The notes under the pieces: generated by a model
What the model saw: the letters and a program-made list of their open reading frames with translations, nothing else
Told to the model about the DNA's origin: nothing
The model's database searches: none
DNA from: Annulohypoxylon bovei var. microspora
Lineage: Eukaryota > Ascomycota > Sordariomycetes > Xylariales > Hypoxylaceae
NCBI GenBank assembly: GCA_022836615.1
Contig: MU405372.1
Span: 1 to 64,000, forward strand
DNA: 64,000 nt
Direction of reading: 5' to 3'
Shown here: piece by piece, positions 24,530 through 35,240 of the stretch
How positions within the stretch are numbered: the first letter of the stretch is position 1
Layout of the letters: every line of letters starts with the position of its first letter
Program-made: the position numbers and the translations under genes

Positions 24530-25319
24530 TGCGGTGGACCCGGAGTACGGAATTATAACTACCTACCGACCTAGGTATTAATCATTGTATTACGCTTGTA
24601 TAACTAGGAGTCAAGGTCAACATTATGAGTTTCGGTGACATTAGTCAGCTAAGGACCAGGCGTTGACTAAAGGAAGATGGAATATAGGGAACACATGGGA
24701 AAGGGACACGAAAAGGTGGTTAATACTACCAGGCGCTGTTTGGGATCTGGATAAATCATGATACCCCTTTTGTTTCTATTATCTATGAGTCTGTATGAAT
24801 AAATGTAATATAACGTCTTGATACTATTCCTAGTACTCTCTCAAATCTAATTAACACCTGCTTTGACGAAATCGTGAAACTTTGAACACTGATCAATGAA
24901 AATGCGTTTTGGTTTTAAGAGTGGGTACCAAATGATGAGGTTATTCGGACCCATAAATTTATCCACTTCGCTTTACAATTTGGTGGTTAGTTATTCCGAA
25001 AGGGCTCAGGGGTAAAAAAAAGGTGATCAAGAAATAATGGCCATAGTGCTAAAACAAAATCCTTCATAAATAGGTCCCTACCTAGGTACCTAGTCAATCC
25101 AGCTCATGAAAAATTTCTGACACTTTATAAAACGTGACTACGGTATTCATAATTACTCGAAGTAAAACTAATGCCCTGATCACGAACATGGAACAGAATT
25201 AAAATATCAATTAGGGAAGTGGTTCAATTCAATTCAACTGACTAGGTACATTCTACGTGCTCTTGATACTTAGTAACTTAAACGCTCTTGACTTGACACT
25301 CAGCAACTTAGGTAGACGC
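24530..25319. other. Intergenic region between convergent genes
   Basis: About 0.8 kb between two 3' ends. It contains TACCTAGGTA-type motifs at about 24,568-24,577 and a CCTACCTAGGTACCTAG cluster at 25,078-25,095. No gene is seen. Confidence 0.55.
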
Positions 25320-26108
25320 TCAATGTTCTACATCCTCGGCCCGTACATGGGAAGCTTGGTACTCCTGAACTAGCGACATTCGGTGAAAAATCCGGCGTTC
25401 CAACACCGTCCTTAGCTGATTGTTTTCAGCTTCGGTAAGTGTGTGGATAGCCGGTACTCCTCTTCTTGTTCGGCTTCCTAGTGTCTCGATCATCTTCCCG
25501 GCAGTAAAGTCGAACCTGTAAGATCGCCAGCTCAGGTCGCCATCCCAATCGGCCTTGTATTCGGGTGGCTCAACACCCTCAAAATCATCAGCAACAAAAT
25601 GGGCGGTTTTGCCATGTGTCATGACTACGATGTGAGCTCCCTCGCCCGCCGTGTGTGCAAGATCCATCAGCCACTCTCTTCCAGCCGCAGTGCGTGCTTT
25701 GATTTTCCCCGCATCATAGGCATACGCGCTATTCGGGTCGGTGCTTTCCCACCCGCTGGGCAACGCACCTTGGTCGATCTGAGTGCTAAACTCTGCATTG
25801 AGTGCCACAGCGCTGGACCCAAAGCTTGGGGATAGAGACCCTATATCCATCAGCTCTGGGAGAAGGATGATTTGCTTACTCGAAACGATACGGTCAAACG
25901 CGATACGGCAGGAGTATATGGAGCTACGCAACGGTGAAGAAACAACGTGGGTAACGTACTGCATGAATGGGAGGAACGGTGAATGAGAGGAGAACTCGAG
26001 GCACTGCTCGAGTCCTCGCTCGGATAAACCTGAGTCTCTAGCATTGTCGAATCCTGGCTCTGCGTCGTACTTGGTCTCGGCAGTTCTGAAAATGTGAATC
26101 GTCGCCAT
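25320..26108 (-). CDS. Histidine phosphatase-fold protein lacking the catalytic His
   Basis: A single-exon ORF of 262 aa. The fold is that of the phosphoglycerate-mutase-like (branch 1 histidine phosphatase) family: an N-terminal strand IHIFR, then LSERGLEQC, VVSSPLRSS with Arg61, and VVMTHGKTAHF with the second His at 165. The phospho-acceptor motif, normally Arg-His-Gly/Ala, reads R8-T9-A10, with ACT coding Thr9, so the nucleophilic His is absent. Active members transfer phosphate through that His, so this copy is probably not a normal phosphatase. It could be a regulatory pseudo-enzyme or a decaying paralogue. The rest of the frame is intact with no stops. The ATG at 26108 sits at the usual distance from the first strand. 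Confidence 0.8.
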   Translation of the reverse strand: MATIHIFRTAETKYDAEPGFDNARDSGLSERGLEQCLEFSSHSPFLPFMQYVTHVVSSPLRSSIYSCRIAFDRIVSSKQIILLPELMDIGSLSPSFGSSAVALNAEFSTQIDQGALPSGWESTDPNSAYAYDAGKIKARTAAGREWLMDLAHTAGEGAHIVVMTHGKTAHFVADDFEGVEPPEYKADWDGDLSWRSYRFDFTAGKMIETLGSRTRRGVPAIHTLTEAENNQLRTVLERRIFHRMSLVQEYQASHVRAEDVEH

Positions 26109-26800
26109 GATGAATGGTAGGTAGTTTAAGTAGGTATGTATTTGTTTTTCTATTTTATTTTATTTTATTTTGAATTAGGTAGGAGTGAAGTAATATGTGT
26201 GATAGAATGCCGGAAAGAATGTCGTGATAGAAGTGGTGATTGCAGATATATATATTTGACAAGCGCGACGAAGTATATAAAAAATACGATGTTGTTTTAG
26301 AACCATCATAGGCATCATATCAACTTGTTCTTTTACCAACGTCGCGTTGTGTCATTGTGCTATCATTTTGCAATTCTGTCTAAATGGAAACAATGTCGTT
26401 GTTCTAAATCCCATGATTAATACCATTGTCACAACAATGAACAATGCAGGGGCCTTCGATCCTCTTATTTTGGCAATGAGGTTCATTTACGCGTACCTAC
26501 CTTGGTGCCTCCCTACCTGCCTACCCACCCAGGAAATTCAACTTCCATGCTCTAGGCTAGGTAGGGCGTATTGCTCTATGATTACTAATTCCACAATTCC
26601 GGGTCTTTGATCACTCGATTTATCTTCAAGATTATGATGCAACGATGTAGTTCTCTTTCTACTACGACCAATATATTCTCTGTGATTAAATACCGGTTCG
26701 TATTTTGTGATTGCATAATTAAACTTGGAGGCTTGAAAATAAGACATCGTTGGCGCTTAATTGGCAAAAGTCCTTTTGCTTATTTACCTTTTTAATGTTT
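26109..26800. other. Transition zone from gene arm to AT-rich desert
   Basis: There is no gene. A (TATTT)n-like tract at about 26,150-26,170 and a TATATATA stretch near 26,250 lie upstream of the phosphatase-like gene. Composition is normal until about 26,800, where CpA and TpG nearly disappear within some tens of bases. Confidence 0.6.
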
Positions 26801-27116
26801 GAACTTTAAGAAGGTTATTATGTCGGGGTGATTTTTTTTATGTTATAAAAATTTAACTTCGTTATTTCCGCGAATAAAACATTTTTAAAAATATTAACCT
26901 TTTTAATATGGTAATTTTTTAAAATCGAAAAAGTCGAATGTAAAGTAAATTATATATTTTATATAAAATAAAAAAAAGTTTAAAATAAATAATAAAATTA
27001 AAATAATTCGATTTTTATTTTTTTAAATTTTTTAATTAATTATTTAAAAAGTTTTAATTATTTAAAATTTTAAAATAAAATTATATAAGCGCGTAATAAT
27101 TATAAAGCTTAAATTA
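26801..27116. other. AT-rich RIP-like sequence
   Basis: Nearly pure A/T sequence with the few C bases mostly in CpG. It precedes the first LTR; no element can be identified. Confidence 0.5.
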
Positions 27117-27121
27117 TTATA
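27117..27121. repeat. Target-site duplication TTATA (left)
   Basis: The 5-bp direct repeat TTATA directly precedes the left LTR and is repeated at 32939-32943 after the right LTR. Five bp is the usual length for LTR retrotransposons. Confidence 0.65.
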
Positions 27122-27358
27122 TGTTAATAAATTAAAAGCTTTATTTATATTTTATTATGTGTTTTATTATATGTAGTTTATAAATAAAGCATAATAATTA
27201 AATAAAGAAATAAAAGGATCTTTATTATTAAAAGTGGTTAATATAAAAGTATTTAAAACTTATTTATACGAATATAAATTTAATTTATTTTTAATAACTT
27301 AATTATGATTTTAATAATATATATTAATTATTAATTTATTTATGTGAAAAGTTTTTTA
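27122..27358 (+). repeat. 5' LTR of copia-type element 1
   Basis: 237 bp beginning TGTTAATAAATT and ending TTTTTTA (originally probably CA). It aligns end to end with 32702-32938, with transitions at nearly all differing positions; this copy mostly carries T and G where the other has C and A. Confidence 0.85.
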
Positions 27359-28722
27359 TAATAACATTTTTTTTTATTATTAAATGAATAAATTAACGTA
27401 TTTAATAAAAGGTTTATTAAAATAAAAGACTTATAATTTTAATTATAAATAAAAGTTAAATAAAAAGCAGCGAAGTTTTGGTTATTAAAGTATAATTAAA
27501 TTTAAGGAAAATATAAGATATAATAAAATTATTATTTTAAAAATGTAAAATAATAAAAAAAAAGGTAATGTAAATAAACGAACGTTATTAAAATGATATA
27601 AAGCTTTTTAATGAAGAAATGAAAACTATAATAATTATGTTTATTAAATTAAAAATAAGTGGAATAATAAACGATTTAATTGCGAATTTTAATGATTTAA
27701 ATGAATTTAATATAAACTTTTATATTAATATTAAAATTAATTAAAAATTATACGAAGATTTAAACAATTTAAACTTAAACGATTTAAATGTTAAAATTAA
27801 ATTATATTAATTCTATTATTAAGATACCGAAAAACAAGTTAAATTACGTTAATTAAAAAAAAGTAAAAAAGTTTAAAAAAGCGTTAAATTTAAGGAAAAA
27901 ATTATAACCCTTTTAATTAACGATTTTTTAAACCTTTTAAATTTAAATAATAATTATAATAATTTATTAAAAGTTAAGGTTAAATAAGTATTTAATGAAA
28001 ATTACGTGTTAAAGTAAAAGAAATTTAATTTTACCTTTAATAAGGAAAATTATTTAAAAAATAAAGATAATTAATTAATGTATTATAACACCTTAATGTT
28101 AACCTTTAAAAAAATTAAGTTTAATGATAATTTTATTTTTATTAATCTTAATGAATTATGTGTGGTAAAAGTTATTATAAAAATTTGTAAGCGTTAACCT
28201 TTTAATTTAATTATTAAAATTTAAAATGGATTTAAAATAATTAATATTTTTTAAAAGATGTTTTTAACATTTAAAAAAATTTATTAACGAAAATTTTGGA
28301 AAAAGTTAAGTAATATAAAGTATAATAATAAGAATTTATTAATGTATATATTTAAATAATAATTATTAATTCGCTAATATAAAAATATTAAAATAATTAT
28401 TAATAATTAATAATAAGTAATAATGTTTTTTATTATTTATGAAAATAAGGTAACGGAATGGGTTAAATTTATTTTAAAGTTAATTAAGGTAATTAATATG
28501 TCGATTAATAATATAATTAATAATTTTATTAATAAGTTTTAAAATAAAGTTAATAAAAATATAAATTATAATATTAATAACCATAACGTTAATGTTAATA
28601 TTAATAATAATAATTAAGGTAAATGGCGTAACGGTTACGGCAAAAACTGTGGTGGTTATGGTGGTTAAAATAGTTAATTAAATGATTATAAACTTAAATG
28701 AAATAAAAAATTAAGTCCTTTA

Positions 28723-28764
28723 TGTTTTAATTATAACGAGTATAATTATTTAACGAAAGATTAT
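28723..28764 (+). pseudogene. RIP-mutated Gag CCHC zinc knuckle (copia element 1)
   Basis: Reads CFNYNEYNYLTKDY, which has the spacing of C-x2-C-x4-H-x4-C. The second Cys, the His and the third Cys are all Tyr (TAT). TGT to TAT and CAT to TAT are G-to-A and C-to-T changes, as RIP produces. A Gly-rich stretch (GKWRNGYGKNCGGYGG) lies just upstream. Confidence 0.7.
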
Positions 28765-31583
28765 TTTAAATTAAAAAAAGATTATAATAATAATAATAAT
28801 TAAGGATAATTAAATGTAATAAATTTAAATAAAAAAAGTAATTATATGTTTAAATTAATAATCGTTATTTTTAATGTAAAAGTAAATAATTATAAGTTAA
28901 CGTAATTAATTTAAGCTTATAAAAATGAGATAAAAAAACGTTATATAAGATTATTATTACGAAAAAATAATAATTATATAATGGCTTTTATAAATATAAA
29001 ACTTATAAATATTTATTTAATTATTTAAATATATTTATTAACCTTAAATAAAAAGAATAACCTGTTATTTAATATTAAATTAAACGTTTATATTATAAAT
29101 AACATAAATAACTTTAATTTAATAATAATTATAAATATTAAAAAATATAATTTTAAAATAATTATTAATGATAAAACCGTTAAGGCTGATTTAATAAGTA
29201 AGGTTATATTTAACTTCGTTAAAAACAACGATTAATATATAATTATAATATTTAATTATATATTATACGTTGATATTTTCCCCATACAAATTATTTTAAG
29301 AAAATTATTTTATTATTATAATAATAAAATTAATAATATAACACTCCAAGAACCTAATAACTACGTGATAACCATTTTAAATATTTAAAAAAAAAACTTC
29401 TTATTGTGGATATATAATGAAATTAAGTTAAGCGTGTAAAAGCTTTGGACCTTAAAAAATTAATAAAATAATGTGTTAAGGATAATTTTGGATAAGATAC
29501 GAAATGTAAAAATAATATTTTAATTGAAAATTAAAGGTAATAATTTCAAGTTTAATGAAAAAATAATGAAAAAACTTATTTTGTGGTATTAACATTTTTA
29601 TTATTTTAATATAAAACGATTAATATAAACGATTTAATAAACGATTAAAATTAATTTAAAACCTTTTAAAGTAAAGGCTTTACTTTGTTTTACGTGTAAT
29701 TAAATAAAAGTGTAAAACATTAAATTACACGATACTTAAAAACGAAGTAAATATATTAAAAATATAATATGGTATAACCTTAAATTATTGTAACCAGTTT
29801 TAATAAAAAGGCATAAATATTTTTTCTTTATTATCGAAAATATAAATTAATATTAACGTTTTAAAATATATAAAAATAAAAAAAATATATAAATAATTTT
29901 AAAAACTTATATTAAAAAAATTTAATAAACTTTCATTATTTTCCCACGCGATAAAAACGGTTAATTAAAAAAGATTATAATAATAAAATTTAATAATAAA
30001 TTAAAATTTAAGGTAAATAAAATTAAAAACGTTTATAAGGATAACGAGATTAAAATAATCCTTTCCACGTTATAAAATTAATATTAAAATAATATTCTTA
30101 AACGATATATTCGAATTATATAAAATGTAATATAAATTATTATTATTTAAATAAAAATACCCTTTTACTTTTAACCATAAATAATACAAAAAACAACTTA
30201 TATATTTAATCGAATAAATATATTAATTAACAATTAAATAACAACGTTAAAACATTATTAAAAAAGCTTTTAACTTAAAAAAAAACATAAATTTAATAAT
30301 AATAATTTAAAGATATTAAAAACGCATTATATAACTTTCATTAACGAAAACCAATAAATTTATATAAAAAAACTCGAGGTTTAAAAAGTTAAAATAATAT
30401 TTATAAGTTTTAAAGGTTAACACAATTACTTTATATAACTTATTAAAAACAAATAATTTTTAAAAACACTTTACATTATATTTCATAAAAATATTAATGA
30501 TTAAAAAAATATATTAAATCCATGAAATATTATTAAATCCTTTCCTTTTTATATACAAAAACGATTACATTATTAAACCGTTTTAAAAAATTATATTCGT
30601 AATAAAAATCACAACATTATTAACAAAAATAATATAAATTAAAAAATAAGTTAAATTAAAAGAAAACAAGGCAAATTATGCAAGATCCGGCCCAAAACTT
30701 ATATTAATAAAATATTCTTAAATTATAATAAAATCATAATCATAATTAACTAAAAAAAAAAATATAATTAAATAAACAAAGAATTCGAAATCATTAATCG
30801 AATTAATTATAATAACAAATTTATTAATCATTTTATACGATGGGAACTATTTGTGAAATAAATAATTCATTTTATAAAAAAAAATCTAATTAATAATTAA
30901 TATTAAAAATAAATTATAATATTATTAAAAAAATTTAATATATTTAACATAAAAACTAATAATAATCTTTCATTTTATAAAATAATAAACAACGAAAATC
31001 GTAAAAATTAAACGAAAATAATTATAAAAAAAATCAAGGAAAACTTTAAACATAAAACGTTTAAATTTATATAATAAAAAAATATTTATAACAACTTTAT
31101 TAATACCAAATAAATATTAAAAAAAAATTCCTTTTAAATAATATATTTAATAAATTCAAAGCTTGTATTTATGTAAAAAAATTTATACAAAAATACAAAA
31201 TCGATTACAATAAAACGAAGGTTATAATTACGAAATTTATTTCATAATAAATCTTAATAACCTTAATAACCATTAAAAGATAACATATGATTTAAATAAA
31301 TTTTATTATTATATATTTAAATAACACGTTAAACAAAGATTTATTTATAAAACAATTCCCATTACTTACAAAATACTTCAAATTATACATTAATAAAATA
31401 AATAAATATAATTATTATAAAAATAAAATCATTTAATTAATTAACCCATTATATAAACTTAAATAAACCAAAGTAATTTAATAATAAAAAATCAAAATAT
31501 TATGAAAAAATCATAAATATATACCGTTAACATTTAATAATATAATATATATTAACAAAGAATTAAAAATCATTATAATTTCG

Positions 31584-31595
31584 TACGTGGATAAC
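31584..31595 (+). pseudogene. Reverse transcriptase YVDD box mutated to YVDN
   Basis: Within SYVDNFILFEINK. The second catalytic Asp codon GAC/GAT has become AAC (Asn) by a G-to-A transition, so the RT is inactive. Confidence 0.7.
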
Positions 31596-32701
31596 TTTAT
31601 TTTATTCGAAATAAATAAAAAATAGTTTATGGAAGTCGTTATAAGCTTAAAAGAAAATATGCTAATTATTAATTTTAAAAACGTTAATTAATTTTTAAGC
31701 GTACGAATTATAAAATTAAATTTAATAAAAAACGTGTAAATTAATTAAAAGATATATATTAAAAAAATATTCCGTGAATTTAATTTTAATAAAATATAAA
31801 AGTAACCCATTAAAACTTTTATTAATTAAATTAATTTATCATCCATAATAAAAAACCTTAATTAAACAAGTAATTATAATATTTATAAATTTACTTCGTT
31901 AATTAAAAAGTTTAATTTCTTAACTTATTTAATTAAATTAAACCTTAATTTTATTACATTTATATAAATAAAATTTATAAATAATCTTTCACAAGAATAT
32001 TTATCCAAAATAAAAAAAATACTTAAATATTTAATTAACACACATAATTAATTCATTTATTATTAAACATTAAATTAAAATCATCCCCATTAAAAACATA
32101 ATAAATTAAAATTATTTAAAACAATCGATATAAATTTAATTAATAATATGGATTTTAAAAAATTAACCATTAAAATCATATTTTTCATAAGCGGTGGCCT
32201 TGTTTTATGGTTATTAAAATTGTAATTAATTATTAATAAAGGGATTTTAAAAGTAAAATTCATTAAATTAAATAAAACTATTAATAATATAATTTAAATA
32301 CGTAAGTTTTTTTAAAAATTTAAGCAAATGTTATTTAAACTGATTTATTTATTAAAAAACAATATTAAAACCATTAAATAATCTAAAAAAACGGTTATTA
32401 ATAAAAAAAATCGACATATGCGAATATAATACTTTTACATATAATAAGAAATTTATAATAAAAATATGAAAGTGAAATATATGAAATTAAACGAAAACCT
32501 TATTAATAAATTCATTAAACCTTTAATAATTAAAAAGCATAATAAATTTTATAAAATATTAAAACTTAAAAAATTTTAAATAAAATTTATATTAATAAAT
32601 AAACCTTTATTAAATAAACCTTTAATAAATACATTAAATTTACTTATTATTATTAAACAAATTCATTATTTATAAATAACATTCATTTAATTAAAAAAGG
32701 G

Positions 32702-32938
32702 TGTTAATAAATTAAAAACTTTATCCGTATTTTATCACATATTTTATTACATACAATTTATAAATAAAACACAATAATTAAATAAAAAAATAAAAGGATC
32801 TTTATTATTAAAAACGATTAATATAAAAGCATTTAAAACTTACTTATATAAATATAAGTTTAATTTATTTTTAATAACTTAATTACAACTTTAATAATAC
32901 ACATTAATCATTAATTTATTTACATGAAAAATCCTTTA
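32702..32938 (+). repeat. 3' LTR of copia-type element 1
   Basis: 237 bp, same length as the 5' LTR, ending TCCTTTA followed by the TTATA duplication. It mostly carries C and A where the 5' LTR has T and G. Confidence 0.85.
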
Positions 32939-32943
32939 TTATA
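32939..32943. repeat. Target-site duplication TTATA (right)
   Basis: Matches 27117-27121 exactly. Confidence 0.65.
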
Positions 32944-35093
32944 TAAGTTTTAAAAATTTTATTTATATAAATATATTACATAATTAAAACAATTATATAA
33001 TTAAAGGAAAAAGTTAAAAATTAAGTTTTAAAATTAAAATTAAAAATTAAAATTAAAAATTTAAAATTATTAAAGATTAAAGTTATTAAAAATTAAAATA
33101 AAAAATTAAAGCCGGGATTAAAGTTATTAAAAATTAAAGTTATTAAAGATTTAAAATGAAAAATTAAAATTAAAATTTAAAAAAGTTAATAATTAAAGTT
33201 ATTATTATTATTATTTATTTTATATTAATTTATTTAAGTATATAATTATATTTAATTATATGGTATGTGGAATTATTATAAATAAATGTTCGTATAATTA
33301 AAACGGCGTTCCGCCGGTTATACGTTATATTTTTTTTATTATAAATAAGTTTATATATTTATTTTATTAAAAAATAAAAGGAAAATTTTATAACAATTAA
33401 AATGAAAAACCTTTTATTTCTTTATAATTAATTTCGGTTTTTTATATTATAATTATAACTTTTTTTTTTTCCTCCCTTAGGTTTTTTTTTAATTATATTT
33501 TATTATATAATATTTAAAGTCGTAATTTAAGGAAATTATCTTTTATTTTTAATTAAGTTAAAAGGTTTTTATTATATAATTTATTTTAAATTAAACCAAG
33601 TATTATTTATAATATTAAATTATTTGTGTTACGTTATAATTTTATTTATATATTATTAAGTTATTATTCTTAAAAAAGGTGAATATAAAGTAAAAAACAT
33701 ACCTTTCATGTTATTAACGTGGTTTATTAAAATGGTATAATTTTTTTACCATTATTTAATTATTAACGATCCATTTTTAAACCTTTAAAAATGCAATGAT
33801 AATAATTTTAATAACTTTAAAAATAATAATTTTTTCAAAATACTTAACTTTTTAAAAGATTTAAACTTGGTTCACATTTAAGTAACATTATTATTTAAGC
33901 ATTTCCTTATTATTATAAGATTATAAAATTTAATCCTATTAAAATGCATATTTAAAAACCCGTTAAAATTAATAATAATTAAAAGATTCGAACCTTTTTT
34001 TTCCATTATGAAAAACCATTGTAATAAAAGCAAACCAAGCATGTAACCACTGCATTAAATCATTAATAATTAAGGTTAAAAATTAAAAATAAAATTAAAA
34101 GGTTTAAAAAATAAAAATAATTTTAAAAGTTATACGAGTGCTTCGTATTAAAAGGATAAAAAGTTAAAGTTTAAAAGGTTTAAAAAGTTAAAAATGAAAA
34201 ATTAAGGTTAAAAAGTTAAGGTTAAAAATAATTTTAAAAATTATATAAAATTATACGGGTGTTTCGTATTAATGGTGAAAAAGCTTTACGAAACGCGTGT
34301 TAACGCGTTAAATAAAAGTATATAACCGTTTAAATTTTAAAATTAAAAAGTTAAAAAGTTAAGGTTAAAAGGTTAAAATTAAAAGGTTTAAAATTAAAAG
34401 GGTTAAAAAGGTTAAAAAATTAAAGATTTTAAGGTTATATAAATATTTATATTAACGGTGGAAAGGTTTTATAAAACACACGTTAACGTATTAAATAAAA
34501 GTATATAATTATTAATATTTAAAATTAAAAGGTTAAAGAAATAAATTAAAAACAATAAAATAAACGGTAATATTAAAGATTAAATAAAAGTTTATAATAT
34601 ATAAAATTTAAATTTAAAGCGTTATAAAATAATTTATATAAATATGAAAAGTTCGGGTCTTATATTTTTAAAACGGGGACTTCATGTGTATTTTATATTA
34701 ACGTGAAAGCTTAAAGCGTTGAAACGCTCGTTAATACATGTAAAGTTTTATTTATTATAATATATATATTAAAGGTAATTCAATGAAATAACGGACGATA
34801 ATACGAAATCCGTTAACCCGTTTTTTTAATTAAAATATTAAAATATATATAATAAAAATATATAATATATAATAAAAACACATTATATTAAAAAAAATAT
34901 AAAGGATTATAACGTTAAAAAACATTATAACGTTTAATGGATATTTAAATAAAAAATGTTTTTTTACATTTATTTTATTTAAATAAATTTTAAAAAACTT
35001 TTATATTAATACGTTTAAATTAACGAATAAATATATAATAAAAGTTAAAAATTAATAATAAATTTAATTTATTCGTTAAAAACGAAAATTAAT
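32944..35093. other. Unidentified RIP-mutated DNA with low-complexity A-rich repeats
   Basis: AT-rich, no gene. The stretch 33,010-33,215 is A/T low-complexity built from AAATTAAA words. From 34,128 a degenerate repeat recurs: units starting TTATACGRGTG at 34,128 and 34,247, and a more decayed one near 34,434, each followed by AAAAGGTTAAAA-rich sequence; the second and third also share a GTTAACG..TTAAATAAAAGTATATAA segment. The source element cannot be named. Confidence 0.5.
34128..34540. repeat. Degenerate tandem-like repeat units
   Basis: Two units share TTATACG[A/G]GTG[C/T]TTCGTATTAA (34,128 and 34,247). A third near 34,434 shares TATTAACGGTGGAAAGG and GTTAACGTATTAAATAAAAG with the second. 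Differences are mainly transitions, consistent with RIP on a small tandem array. Confidence 0.55.
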
Positions 35094-35240
35094 GCCCGAG
35101 TTTAACGAAGGTAATTAAACGGGTATAACTTTAATATGTTTTTTTTTTTTTTACCCGAATTTTAAAAAAGTTATTATATCGCGTTAAAAAAAGTTATTTT
35201 AATTAAAATTAATTAAGTTATTTAAATAAGAAATTTTTTA
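35094..35240 (+). repeat. RIP-mutated copy of the GC-island left end
   Basis: CCCGAGTTTAACGAAGGTAA starts at 35095 and is identical to 57254-57273. Similarity continues through ACGGGT, a T-run, TATCGCG and GTTATTTAAATAAG (GTTATCTCCCAAG in the island), with mostly C-to-T and G-to-A differences. It then fades beyond about 35,240. Confidence 0.65.

Larger units (their letters stand above)
27122..32938 (+). mobile_element. Degenerate Ty1/copia-type LTR retrotransposon (RIP-mutated)
   Basis: A 5,817-bp element bounded by two 237-bp LTRs and a 5-bp TTATA duplication. The order on the plus strand is copia-like: a Gag zinc knuckle remnant at 28723-28764, a pre-integrase-like LW...HLSV-type segment at about 29,401-29,440, then a reverse transcriptase box reading YVDN at 31584-31595 inside SYVDNFILF. 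Integrase before RT is diagnostic of the copia class. The zinc knuckle has Cys and His codons turned to Tyr, and stops are frequent, so no protein can be made. The C/G balance shifts along the element (G-rich left part, C-rich right part), as expected for RIP on alternating strands. Confidence 0.85.

Noticed and set aside
1510..26108. A secondary-metabolite gene cluster (P450, transporter, amidase, glycosidase nearby)
   Set aside because: No core synthase or cluster regulator, large gaps, and mixed strands; the genes look unrelated.
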